Assembly (NCBI GenBank): GCA_026193125.1
Contig: JAPHSC010000419.1
Coordinates: 1-23,699 of the forward strand
Source: Gammaproteobacteria bacterium
Lineage (GTDB): Bacteria > Pseudomonadota > Gammaproteobacteria > Steroidobacterales > BM003
Direction: 5' to 3'
DNA length: 23,699 nt
Shown: positions 14,992-22,330 of the stretch, in pieces
Position numbering within the stretch: position 1 is the first letter of the stretch
Layout: the number at the start of each line of letters is the position of its first letter
Made by a program: the position numbers and the translations under genes
Notes under the pieces: model-generated
The model's input: only the letters and a program-made list of their open reading frames with translations
Databases searched by the model: none
Told to the model about the DNA's origin: nothing

Positions 14992-16653
14992 ATGAGAACC
15001 AGAATGGCCGCGTTGTCGGTTTCCGCCTTGCTGGTATTGGCTGCCTGTGGGAAACAGCCTGTCGAGGCGCCAGCCAGTGCCCCGGTGTTAACTGAAAAGC
15101 AACAATATGCGGAGCAGCGCGTCAGTATCTATGCACCTTTCCGGCTTACTACTGACATTTCCGAATTCAGCCCCGGCAAGCGGGAGATGCTCAAGTTGCT
15201 GATTGAGGCTGCCCAGATCATGGATGATCTGTTTTGGCGCCAGGCCTGGGGTGACAAGGCTGCCCTGCTGAACAGCATAGACAATGAAGCTACCCGCCGT
15301 CTTGCGGTCATGAACTACGGTCCCTGGGATCGTCTTGCCGGCGATCGTTCCTTTGTCGATGGCATTGAAGACAAACCCCTGGGCGCCAATTTGTATCCAC
15401 GGGATATGACCAAGGAGGAATTCGAGGCGGCGGACCTGGAGGGTAAGGCCAGTCAGTACACCGTCCTTGAACGGGGCGCGGATGGCGGCTTGAAAGTCGT
15501 GCCGTATTCCCAGGCGTTTCCCACAGAACTGCGACGTGCCGCCGGCTTGCTTAACCAGGCAGCTAACCTGGCCGAGGATCCCGGTTTTGCCAACTACTTG
15601 CGGCTGCGCGCAAAGGCCCTGCTCAGCGATGACTACCTGGACAGCGACATGGCCTGGATGGATATGAAGTCGAACACCGTGGACCTGGTGTATGGGCCGA
15701 TTGAAACTTATGAGGACAAGTTGTTCGGCTACAAGGCCAGTTTCGAGGCCTATGTGCTGATCAAGGATGTCGCCTGGAGCGAGCGCCTGGCTCGCTACGC
15801 TTCTTTCCTGCCTGAACTCCAGCTTGGTCTGCCCGTGCCGGAAGCCTACAAGGCTGAGGTGCCCGGTACGGATTCGGACCTTAATGCCTATGACGTGGTG
15901 TTTTACGCAGGCGATTGCAACGCGGGATCAAAAACCATCGCCATCAACCTGCCCAATGACGAGCAGGTGCAACTTGCCAAGGGCACCCGGCGACTGCAGT
16001 TGAAGAATGCGATGCAGGCCAAGTTTGACAACATCCTGGTACCTATTGCCGACCAGTTAATCGCAGCGGATCAACGCCAGCACGTCGTTTTTGACGCGTT
16101 CTTCGCCAACACCATGTTCCATGAGGTGGCCCATGGCCTGGGTATCAAGAACACTGTTAACGGCAAGGGTCTGGTACGTACCGCATTACGCGACCTGGCA
16201 GGGGCGGTCGAGGAAGGCAAGGCGGACGTACTGGGTCTTTACATGATCAAGAGCTTGTTCGAGAAGGGAGAAATAACCCAGGGCGAGTTGATGGACTATT
16301 ATGTGACCTTCGTCGCGAGTATTTTCCGTTCCGTGCGCTTTGGTGCATCCAGTGCCCATGGTCGGGCCAACATGGTGAGGTTCAACTTTTTTCAGGATCG
16401 GGGCGCGTTCCTGCGCGATCCTGAAACAGGGCGTTACCGTGTGGACAAGGCCGCGATGGAGCAGGCTATGGCAGAATTGTCGGCCCGCATTCTCACCCTG
16501 CAGGGAGACGGTGACTACGAGGGCGTGACGGCGATGATGGAGGAACTGGAGGTAATCAGGCCTTCCTTGCAAGCAGACCTGGACAAGCTGACCGTGGCAA
16601 ACATTCCCGTGGATATCGTCTTTGAACAGGGTGCGGAGGTCATGGGTCTTTGA
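14992..16653 (+). CDS. M49-like (dipeptidyl-peptidase III family) zinc metallopeptidase lipoprotein
   Basis: 553 residues. A lipoprotein signal comes first (lipobox VLAAC, Cys19), followed by a Gly/Lys/Gln linker. The long helical body contains a zinc site HEVAH at 377-381 and, 26 residues on, EEGKAD (407-412), whose Glu would be the third ligand. The HExxH...EExxAD arrangement and FGASSAHGRANMVRFNFF match the bacterial 'Zn-dependent hydrolase' relatives of DPP III. True DPP III has HExxGH with one extra residue, so this branch differs at the active site. Substrate unknown; the enzyme should face the periplasm. GGGGAG at 14980-14985 fixes the ATG at 14992; a longer in-frame start at 14833 would overlap cysZ and bury the lipoprotein signal. 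Confidence 0.82.
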   Translation: MRTRMAALSVSALLVLAACGKQPVEAPASAPVLTEKQQYAEQRVSIYAPFRLTTDISEFSPGKREMLKLLIEAAQIMDDLFWRQAWGDKAALLNSIDNEATRRLAVMNYGPWDRLAGDRSFVDGIEDKPLGANLYPRDMTKEEFEAADLEGKASQYTVLERGADGGLKVVPYSQAFPTELRRAAGLLNQAANLAEDPGFANYLRLRAKALLSDDYLDSDMAWMDMKSNTVDLVYGPIETYEDKLFGYKASFEAYVLIKDVAWSERLARYASFLPELQLGLPVPEAYKAEVPGTDSDLNAYDVVFYAGDCNAGSKTIAINLPNDEQVQLAKGTRRLQLKNAMQAKFDNILVPIADQLIAADQRQHVVFDAFFANTMFHEVAHGLGIKNTVNGKGLVRTALRDLAGAVEEGKADVLGLYMIKSLFEKGEITQGELMDYYVTFVASIFRSVRFGASSAHGRANMVRFNFFQDRGAFLRDPETGRYRVDKAAMEQAMAELSARILTLQGDGDYEGVTAMMEELEVIRPSLQADLDKLTVANIPVDIVFEQGAEVMGL

Positions 16654-16659
16654 GAATTT

Positions 16660-16693
16660 TGTGACCCCCGCCCTTGCAGGGGCGATGGTCACA
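16660..16693 (+). terminator. Stem-loop after the M49-like gene, possible weak terminator
   Basis: TGTGACC (16660-16666) pairs with GGTCACA (16687-16693). Inside, CGCCC (16669-16673) pairs with GGGCG (16680-16684), with a 2x2 internal loop. It begins six bases after the stop codon. Only a displaced TATATTTT (from 16699) follows instead of an immediate T run, so termination may be partial and the L,D-transpeptidase gene could be read through. Confidence 0.4.
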
Positions 16694-16806
16694 CCGGTAT
16701 ATTTTGACGTGGCAGTGGGCACGTGGAAGCCACGGGATAAAGGACTATGCCGTGTTTTGCAGGTTTCAGGCTCGCGAGGGCATTGACTTGGGTATCGGTG
16801 TGGAAC

Positions 16807-17355
16807 ATGTCTGAAGGCGATAAAGGAAGACCTGGCGCGGGCGCTCTCGTGCAGCGTCGCGCGCTGTTGCGAGGACTTGCTGCGGGCGTGGTGAGTGCGG
16901 CTCTGATGCCTGCCAGGGCCTCAGCCGCCGAGCGGGCAGACCGGGTCGTGGTACGAAAATCCCGGCGCCGGGTTGACCTGTACCGGGGTGAAACCATCCT
17001 GCGCAGTTACGACTGTTCCCTGGGATTGTCGCCCACCGGGCACAAGCAAAGGGAGGGAGATTTCCGCACTCCCGAGGGTAGCTACTATCTTGATACGCGA
17101 AATTTTGACAGTGACTTTTTCCTGTCCATACGCATTTCCTATCCCAACGACCAGGACTTTGCCTGGGCCCGGGAACACGGGGTTGACCCGGGCAACTACA
17201 TCATGATCCATGGTCTGCCAAACCAGATGGATCGGCCCCCTTCCTATTACCACACCCATGACTGGACCAATGGCTGCGTTGCGGTAAGCAACGCGGATAT
17301 GGTTGAAATCTGGATGCTGACCGACTTCCTGACCCCGATCGAAATATTGGCCTGA
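16807..17355 (+). CDS. L,D-transpeptidase (YkuD domain), probably Tat-exported
   Basis: 182 residues. The N-terminus has a twin-arginine-like signal, QRRALLRGLAAGVVSAALMP, with cleavage likely after ARASA. The YkuD domain follows: VDLYRGETILRSYDCSLGLSPTGHKQREGDFRTPEG, then IHGLPN with His135 and DWTNGCVAVSN with the catalytic Cys157. Such enzymes form 3-3 cross-links in peptidoglycan or attach proteins to it, in the periplasm. The HxxxGDFRTPEGxY pattern fits the ErfK/YafK-type group. The start is uncertain: ATG 16807 gives a normal signal peptide but a weak ribosome site; ATG 16747 has AAAGGA nearby but adds 20 residues before the signal. It is a companion to Slt and the protease in envelope upkeep, but not in one operon with them. 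Confidence 0.88.
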   Translation: MSEGDKGRPGAGALVQRRALLRGLAAGVVSAALMPARASAAERADRVVVRKSRRRVDLYRGETILRSYDCSLGLSPTGHKQREGDFRTPEGSYYLDTRNFDSDFFLSIRISYPNDQDFAWAREHGVDPGNYIMIHGLPNQMDRPPSYYHTHDWTNGCVAVSNADMVEIWMLTDFLTPIEILA

Positions 17356-17636
17356 TTCGGCCGCATTTCCCCTGCCGACCGGCTTGCTTGAGACCTCTGT
17401 GTTTGCCCTGGCCCCCCTGAACTTTCGGGGCGTATGAATTGTGGGCAAAAAAGTTCGGGCTCGGGCCGCCAATCGCCGTGCACCGGCGGGCCGAGATGGA
17501 CAGCGCAGAGGCCGGGTCCCCTGGCCGCAATACACAGACTCGGGCATGGGCCAGGCGCTCTATAGTTGTGAACCAGTTCCTGTGCCACAACCTTCACCTT
17601 TGACAAACTGACGTGGAGATTTGAGGAGGAACGGGT

Positions 17637-17849
17637 ATGCAAGGGAAATTCAGCAAGACCTTGGTGGACGCTCAGCATGGTGCGGGCGATCGCAAGGAAG
17701 ACGCGGAATGGGAGGCCTATCGAAACTGGCTGGCCCGGGTAGCCAGTTCGCGAAGCCAGAAGACCAAGGGACTGGGTTCCCTGTATTCCTGGTCGGGCTA
17801 CCGCGATTGGGCGGCGAAGATTCGCAAGGAATGGACGGAGTCCTCCTGA
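17637..17849 (+). CDS. Small orphan protein, 70 residues, unknown
   Basis: I do not recognise a family. The ATG follows a strong ribosome site (AGGAGGAA at about 17624-17631). The sequence is hydrophilic and rich in Lys, Arg, Trp and Ser. It starts MQGKFSKTLVDAQHGAG and contains WEAYRNWLARV and LYSWSGYRDWAAKIRKEW, which is five Trp in 70 residues with two similar Y-R-x-W motifs (YRNW, YRDW). There is no signal peptide or membrane segment. It stands alone with 280 bp of non-coding DNA before it and a larger gap after it. An inverted repeat GTTGTG/CACAAC lies about 55-75 bp upstream of the start. Confidence 0.6.
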   Translation: MQGKFSKTLVDAQHGAGDRKEDAEWEAYRNWLARVASSRSQKTKGLGSLYSWSGYRDWAAKIRKEWTESS

Positions 17850-18419
17850 AGCCGTCTGCATGCCGTGTCTGGCGCCGCCGCCCAGGTTCCGTGGGCAAGC
17901 TGCCATCGAGCTGATTTTGGCGCCGCCTGCAAGGAATTAATTGCCGCTATTCAAGTAGTCGAATCAAATCAGCGCAATATGTAAAGTCCCAAAAAATAAG
18001 AAGAAATTAGCCAAGGCGTGATCAGGCTCACGGTTCCACGAAAGCAGCAGTCTTATAGTTACAACTCGTGTTGTCGGAACCATGGAAATTCAAGCGTGAA
18101 CCACAAATCCAACACTGTTGCCTGCTTCGAATATTATGAGGAACCGCTGGTCCCTCTGGAGTGGATCGCGTGCGCTGTCGACGTGGCCATGAATATTGCT
18201 GCACACAACGCGGAACTGGAGCGAATACAGGCGGAACGCTTGGCTGAATTACGTCCCTCGCTGCGTAATTGAATTCCACGCCTGATTAACGTCGACCCTG
18301 CTGACCCCAGTCCCGATTCCCGGCGCTACCGGCCAGGCCTGCCAGGGCCAGGCCCTGAAAACCCAGGTACTACACTCTGCTGCTTGAATATTTCGGCCCG
18401 CGTCCTTTGAGTCAGCGGG
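17850..18419. other. 570-bp gap with one doubtful small ORF
   Basis: No confident gene lies between the 70-residue ORF and htpG. About 17930-18010 is markedly A+T-rich compared with its surroundings and includes an A-rich stretch near 17990-18005. A weak ORF lies at 18096-18272. The last part leads into a hairpin and the htpG promoter. No tRNA, no insertion sequence end and no clear promoter for a small RNA were recognised. Confidence 0.5.
18096..18272 (+). CDS. Doubtful small ORF, 58 codons
   Basis: A GTG at 18096 with GGAAA about nine bases upstream opens 58 codons; the same frame is open back to a GTG at 18018. The C-terminal part reads like a protein (LVPLEWIACAVDVAMNIAAHNAELERIQAERLAEL), with a predicted amphipathic or coiled helix at the end. 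I recognise no family. It could be the remains of a larger gene. Codon usage of the N-terminal part of the 18018 frame looks random, which is why the shorter start is given. Confidence 0.3.
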   Translation: MNHKSNTVACFEYYEEPLVPLEWIACAVDVAMNIAAHNAELERIQAERLAELRPSLRN

Positions 18420-18429
18420 CTTGATTTTT
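18396..18429 (+). terminator. Terminator-like hairpin just before the htpG promoter
   Basis: GCCCGC (18396-18401) pairs with GCGGGC (18415-18420) across a 13-base loop and is followed by TTGATTTTT (18421-18429). It could end transcription coming from the small-ORF region. Its T-rich tail overlaps the -35 of the heat-shock promoter at 18420. The loop is large, so efficiency is uncertain. Confidence 0.4.
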
Positions 18430-18447
18430 GCAGTGCCGGCCCCATCT
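18420..18447 (+). promoter_or_regulatory. Sigma-32 (RpoH) heat-shock promoter of htpG
   Basis: CTTGATT (18420-18426) resembles the sigma-32 -35 consensus CTTGAAA (5/7), and CCCCATCT (18440-18447) is an exact match to the -10 consensus CCCCATNT. The spacer is 13 bp, inside the accepted range. Transcription would start near 18454, giving a leader of about 34 bases with GGAAGG before the ATG. htpG is a standard RpoH target in gammaproteobacteria. Confidence 0.78.
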
Positions 18448-18487
18448 TTTGCCTTCCCGTGTTAATTAATTAGGCAGACGGAAGGCT

Positions 18488-20359
18488 ATGACAGAAAAAA
18501 CCCAGACCCTTGGTTTTCAGGCCGAGGTAAAGCAATTGCTGCAGCTGATGATTCATTCTCTGTATAGCAATAAGGAGATATTTCTCAGGGAGCTAATTTC
18601 CAACGCATCAGATGCCCTGGATAAATTGCGCTTTGTTGCCCTGGAACAGCCCCAGCTGCTGGGCCAGGAAACCGAGCTGCAGGTGCAAGTGGAATACGAT
18701 GCCGGGGCGGGGACGATCACGGTACGCGATAATGGCATTGGCATGACCCGTGAAGAGCTCATTAGCAACCTGGGGACGATTGCCAAGTCCGGCACCGGAG
18801 AATTTCTACAGGCACTGACCGGCGACCGCAAGAAAGATGCACAGCTGATTGGTCAATTCGGCGTGGGCTTCTATTCCTCGTTTATCGTTGCCGATAGAGT
18901 AACGGTTAACACACGCAGCGCGACGACCGGGGAGGGTGTGACCTGGGAGTCCGATGGCCAGGGTGAGTTCACGATTGGTCCGCTTGAGCGTGATGCTCGC
19001 GGCACCGAAGTGGTTCTGCACTTGAAAGATGAGGAAAAGGAGTTCGCCAACGGTTATCGCTTGCGCGCCCTGGTGCGGAAGTATTCTGACCACATTGCAT
19101 TCCCGGTCCTCATGCGCAAGGAAGGTGGGGAGCAGGGTGAGTTTGAGGCGGTAAATACTGCTACTGCCCTTTGGACCCGCAGCCGCAGCGAAATTGCAGA
19201 CGAGGAATACCAGGAGTTTTACAAGCACATCTCGCACGATGTCCAGGATGCGCTGAGCTGGAGTCATAATCGGGTGGAGGGCAAGCGCGAATACACGAGT
19301 TTGCTGTACCTTCCCTCCCACGCCCCTTTCGACCTGTGGAATCGGGAGTCCCCCAGGGGTCTGAAACTGTATGTGCAAAGGGTCTTTATCATGGACCATG
19401 CCGAGCAGTTCCTGCCCTTGTACCTGCGTTTTCTGCGCGGAATTATTGACAGCAATGACCTGCCCCTTAACGTTTCCCGGGAACTGCTGCAGAGCAATCC
19501 CATGGTCGACTCGATCCGTGGCGCGCTGACCAAGAGAGCGCTGGATATGCTGGGCAAGCTGGCTGCGGAAGGAGGCAAGACCTACCAGGAGTTCTGGAAC
19601 GAATTCGGGCAGGTGCTGAAAGAAGGGCCGGTTGAAGATCCGTCCAATGCCCAAGCCGTCGCCGGCCTGCTGCGCTTCGCCACCACCCATGGCGATGATG
19701 CTACCCAGGACCAATCCCTGGCCGATTACCTGTCACGCATGCCTGAGGGCCAGGAGTTTATCTACTATATCGTGGCTGACAGCCATCAGGTTGCGCGCAA
19801 CAGCCCACAGTTGGAGGGCCTGAAAAAGCGTGGCATTGAAGTCCTGCTGCTCAGCGATCGGATTGACGACTGGCTGGTTACCCACCTGGGTGAATTTGAA
19901 GGCAAGCAATTCAAGGATGTCACGCGTGGCGAGCTTGGTCTGTCAGCCTTGGAAGACGAGGCCGAAAAAGGCGCTCGCGAGAAAGCTGAGGAAGAGCACC
20001 AGGGCGTGCTTGAGCGCCTGGCCACTGTCCTGAAGGACAAGGTGGAGGCAGTGCACGCCAGCTCACGGTTGACAGAGTCTCCTGCATGCCTGGTGCTCGG
20101 TGAGCATGATATGGGTGCCCAGATGCGGCGGCTGATGGAGATGACGGGACAGAGCGCGCCCGCGGCGCTGCCTATTCTCGAGATAAACCTGAAGCATCCT
20201 CTGGTCCAGCGACTGGAGGCTGAATCTGACGACGGACGCTTTGCCGACCTGTCTGGCCTGCTACTGGATCAGGCCAGCCTGGCAGAGGGCAGGCGTCTGG
20301 AAGATCCGGCCGGATTTGTGAAGAGATTGAATCGACTGTTACTGGAACTGGCCGAATAA
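18488..20359 (+). CDS. htpG: Chaperone HtpG (bacterial Hsp90)
   Basis: A cytoplasmic ATP-dependent dimeric chaperone of 623 residues (E. coli 624). The N-terminal GHKL ATPase domain shows Glu35 and Asn39 in FLRELISNASDALDKLRF, DNGIGMT at 81-87, GTIAKSGT at 96-103 and GQFGVGFYSSF at 122-132. The middle domain has the family stretch DLPLNVSRELLQ with the ATPase-assisting Arg. The C-terminal dimerisation domain follows and, as usual in bacteria, there is no MEEVD tail. The ATG is fixed by TLGFQAEVKQLLQLMIHSLYSNKEIF, a standard family start. It is preceded by a sigma-32-type promoter, so it is probably heat induced, and appears to be a single-gene unit. Confidence 0.98.
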   Translation: MTEKTQTLGFQAEVKQLLQLMIHSLYSNKEIFLRELISNASDALDKLRFVALEQPQLLGQETELQVQVEYDAGAGTITVRDNGIGMTREELISNLGTIAKSGTGEFLQALTGDRKKDAQLIGQFGVGFYSSFIVADRVTVNTRSATTGEGVTWESDGQGEFTIGPLERDARGTEVVLHLKDEEKEFANGYRLRALVRKYSDHIAFPVLMRKEGGEQGEFEAVNTATALWTRSRSEIADEEYQEFYKHISHDVQDALSWSHNRVEGKREYTSLLYLPSHAPFDLWNRESPRGLKLYVQRVFIMDHAEQFLPLYLRFLRGIIDSNDLPLNVSRELLQSNPMVDSIRGALTKRALDMLGKLAAEGGKTYQEFWNEFGQVLKEGPVEDPSNAQAVAGLLRFATTHGDDATQDQSLADYLSRMPEGQEFIYYIVADSHQVARNSPQLEGLKKRGIEVLLLSDRIDDWLVTHLGEFEGKQFKDVTRGELGLSALEDEAEKGAREKAEEEHQGVLERLATVLKDKVEAVHASSRLTESPACLVLGEHDMGAQMRRLMEMTGQSAPAALPILEINLKHPLVQRLEAESDDGRFADLSGLLLDQASLAEGRRLEDPAGFVKRLNRLLLELAE

Positions 20360-20389
20360 CCCCAGACGAAGCCATGGGGGCAGTGTAGA

Positions 20390-20415
20390 CTCCCAGCTTG
20401 GCTTGCCCCTGGGAG
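20390..20415 (+). terminator. Hairpin after htpG, possible terminator without T run
   Basis: CTCCCAG (20390-20396) and CTGGGAG (20409-20415) pair over seven bases with a 12-base loop, 30 bp after the htpG stop. No T run follows, so it is at best a weak or factor-dependent terminator. Confidence 0.3.
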
Positions 20416-20488
20416 AGGCGGTTTGTGTTGAGATTGCCCCTCCAACGGGCTGGCGCTTTGCAAACATGATCAGCATGGAGTAACCCGG

Positions 20489-21148
20489 GTGAGGACATTG
20501 CCAGTCGGTCAGCAGACCTTTTTATATGCGCTGGTGGCGGCGCTAGGTGCATGCGCCACGGTCCCGGCGCAGCCAGGGCCGGAGGCCGAACCGGTGGCGG
20601 ATTTCGGAAGCCGCAATCCAAACGCACCGCAGGAGCTTGAGCAGTTCGGGCGCCTGGGCGGTCCCTGGGACTGCGTTATTTATAATCTTCAGCAAGATGG
20701 CGGATGGAAAAAGCGCGCCGGCGGCGCGCGCTGGACCTTCAATTACGCCCTGGACGGTAACGCGGTCACCGATATCTGGGAGCCCGAACCCGATGTTGAT
20801 TATCCTGGCAGTTTGGGCATGAATCTGCGGGTATACGATGCCCAGGCGGATGTGTGGCACATTGCATGGACTACCGTGGACCAGGCGCGCTTTGACCTTT
20901 ACGAGGCCAGCTACGAGGAAGGCGACATCATCATGTGGGGGCAGCAACCGGACCACCAGGTCAAAGTTACCTTTTACAACGTCCAGCCCCTGCAGTTTGA
21001 CTGGAAATACGAATTTTCTCCGTTGGATGACGGCACCTTGTGGACAGAAGTCGTGCGCATGCAATGCCTGAGACCGGGTATCCATCCTGCGGTCATGGAT
21101 GCCGCCCCGGATTCGCCAACGACTTCATTATTGGACCAGGGTGATTAG
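20489..21148 (+). CDS. Putative lipoprotein, DUF1579-like
   Basis: 219 residues starting with GTG; GGAG at 20476-20479 is nine bases upstream. The N-terminus is a lipoprotein signal (FLYALVAALGAC, Cys22). The mature part resembles DUF1579/heme-binding-like beta-barrel proteins in layout: FGRLGGPWDCVIYNLQ opens the barrel, then ARWTFNYALDGNAVTDIWE, then NLRVYDAQADVWHIAWTTVD, and FDWKYEFSPLDDGTLWTEVVRMQCLR near the end. In that group the WxG and D-I/W pattern is common, but the function is unknown. It lies 41 bp upstream of msrB with only a small hairpin (from 21154) between, so it may be cotranscribed with msrB and the FKBP gene. The family assignment is tentative. Confidence 0.7.
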   Translation: MRTLPVGQQTFLYALVAALGACATVPAQPGPEAEPVADFGSRNPNAPQELEQFGRLGGPWDCVIYNLQQDGGWKKRAGGARWTFNYALDGNAVTDIWEPEPDVDYPGSLGMNLRVYDAQADVWHIAWTTVDQARFDLYEASYEEGDIIMWGQQPDHQVKVTFYNVQPLQFDWKYEFSPLDDGTLWTEVVRMQCLRPGIHPAVMDAAPDSPTTSLLDQGD

Positions 21149-21189
21149 CAGAGCCAGCCCTGGCTGGCCAGGGACTTGGAGGTAAGAGC

Positions 21190-21591
21190 ATGGGAGATGA
21201 GGCACAGCGGCGACCCGGTAAGGAACACCTTTCGGCCGAGCAGTACAAGGTGACTCAGGAGGCCGCTACAGAATTGCCTTTCAGCGGCAAGTACGTCCAT
21301 CACAAGGGCAATGGGGTATACGCCTGCGTGGTGTGTGATGCTGCCTTGTTCAGTTCGGAAACCAAGTACGAATCCGGTTCAGGGTGGCCAAGCTTCTGGC
21401 TGCCGCTTAGCTCCGAGGCGGTTACCGTCAGACGTGATTTGAGCCACGGAATGATCAGGGACGAACTGGTGTGCACCGGCTGTGGCGCTCACCTTGGACA
21501 TATATTTGAAGACGGACCGGCCCCGAGTGGCTTGCGCTATTGCATTAATTCAGCCTCGCTGGATTTTCACGACAAGGAGACTGAAAAATGA
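21190..21591 (+). CDS. msrB: Peptide-methionine (R)-S-oxide reductase
   Basis: Reduces the R epimer of methionine sulfoxide in proteins, using thioredoxin. 133 residues is the usual length. The zinc site is C46xxC49 (YACVVCD) and C95xxC98 (LVCTGCGAHLG); the catalytic Cys118 is in GLRYCINSASL. GSGWPSFW is the substrate-binding stretch. There is no signal peptide, so it acts in the cytoplasm. GGAGG lies eight bases before the ATG. Its TGA overlaps the ATG of the FKBP gene (ATGA at 21588-21591), so the two are coupled. The resolving Cys found near the N-terminal half in some MsrB proteins is replaced here (SSETKYESGSGWPS has Ser/Glu at the usual position), so recycling may go directly through thioredoxin. 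Confidence 0.95.
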   Translation: MGDEAQRRPGKEHLSAEQYKVTQEAATELPFSGKYVHHKGNGVYACVVCDAALFSSETKYESGSGWPSFWLPLSSEAVTVRRDLSHGMIRDELVCTGCGAHLGHIFEDGPAPSGLRYCINSASLDFHDKETEK

Positions 21592-22046
21592 CTATTGGCA
21601 AAACGGCTGTCTTTTGGATCACGGTTATTCTGACTATGTCGGTCACGGCCGCATACCTTGGCGATTCCCTGGCGGATACGGTGCAAGCTGGGCAAGGAGA
21701 AAAGAAGATGATTATCGAGACGGTAGAAACCGGGGCCGGGGAAGCCATACAGGCGGGACAAACCGCAGTAGTGCATTACACCGGCTGGCTTTTTGACCCG
21801 CAGGCAGAACTGAATCGTGGTGAGAAGTTTGATAGTTCCAGGGATCGTGGACAGCCCTTCAGCTTTCCAGTGGGTGCGGGGCGGGTGATTCGCGGATGGG
21901 ACGAGGGCGTGGCCGGTATGCTGGTAGGTGAGCGCAGAATCCTGACTATTCCCCCGGAAATGGGCTATGGAGCGCGTGGCGCCGGCGGGGTGATACCACC
22001 CAACGCGATGCTCATATTTGACGTGGAATTGCTTGAAATTCGATAA
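21588..22046 (+). CDS. FKBP-type peptidyl-prolyl isomerase with N-terminal membrane anchor or signal
   Basis: 152 residues. Residues 6-24 are hydrophobic (VFWITVILTMSVTAAYLG), a signal peptide or anchor placing the domain in the periplasm. The FKBP domain runs from about 42 to the end: AVVHYTGWLFD, FDSSRDRGQPFSFPVGAGRVIRGWDEGVAGMLVGERR, IPPEMGYGARGAGGVIPPNAMLIFDVELLEI. The active-site residues typical of FKBP12 (Tyr, Phe, Asp, Val/Ile, Trp, Tyr) are all recognisable. About eight extra residues (PQAELNRG) lie between the first strand and FDSS compared with the minimal FKBP. Translation is coupled to msrB through ATGA. Confidence 0.92.
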   Translation: MTIGKTAVFWITVILTMSVTAAYLGDSLADTVQAGQGEKKMIIETVETGAGEAIQAGQTAVVHYTGWLFDPQAELNRGEKFDSSRDRGQPFSFPVGAGRVIRGWDEGVAGMLVGERRILTIPPEMGYGARGAGGVIPPNAMLIFDVELLEIR

Positions 22047-22231
22047 ACCAGATAGCGGGGGAACGCCCGTCGCGAGTGCAAGAAGTTTTTCGCAGGGCTG
22101 GCTTACCGCGCTGGGCTTGATACATGCCGGCGGTACCGTCGGCCACCCCGGTGGCAGTCCAACTTCTCGGTGAGGAAGATCGCCTGGGGGGTCTGGAGCC
22201 CGGCAATCCGCTGCAAGATATAGAACTGATG

Positions 22232-22257
22232 ACCCCGGTCAGTTTCGTGACTGGGGT
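22232..22257 (+). repeat. Hairpin in the gap after the FKBP gene
   Basis: ACCCCGGTCA (22232-22241) and TGACTGGGGT (22248-22257) form a 10-bp stem with one G-T wobble around GTTTCG. It lies about 185 bp after the FKBP stop in an otherwise featureless 284-bp gap. A 49-codon frame (22123-22272) is open across it but has no ribosome site. No T run follows. Confidence 0.4.
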
Positions 22258-22298
22258 AGTGTCGCAGCCGTGATCGGCGCCTGAGTAAGATGCACCAG

Positions 22299-22327
22299 GC
22301 AGGGCCGGGGTGCTACCCCGGCCCTGC
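22299..22327 (-). terminator. Very stable hairpin at the end of the YbhB-like gene
   Basis: GCAGGGCCGGGG (22299-22310) and CCCCGGCCCTGC (22316-22327) pair perfectly over 12 bp around the loop TGCTA. It begins three bases after the minus-strand stop codon at 22331-22333. Neither strand has a T run after it, so it is either a non-canonical or bidirectional terminator or an mRNA 3'-end stabiliser. It also lies in the path of transcripts from the FKBP side. Confidence 0.6.
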
Positions 22328-22330
22328 TGC

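Noticed and set aside
17433..17566. Short frame starting MNCGQKSSGSG after the L,D-transpeptidase gene
   Set aside because: No ribosome site, low-complexity Gly/Pro/Ser composition and no recognisable feature.
22123..22272. 49-codon frame starting MPAVPSATPVAV after the FKBP gene
   Set aside because: No ribosome site; its open frame crosses a hairpin, and composition looks like chance in G+C-rich DNA.
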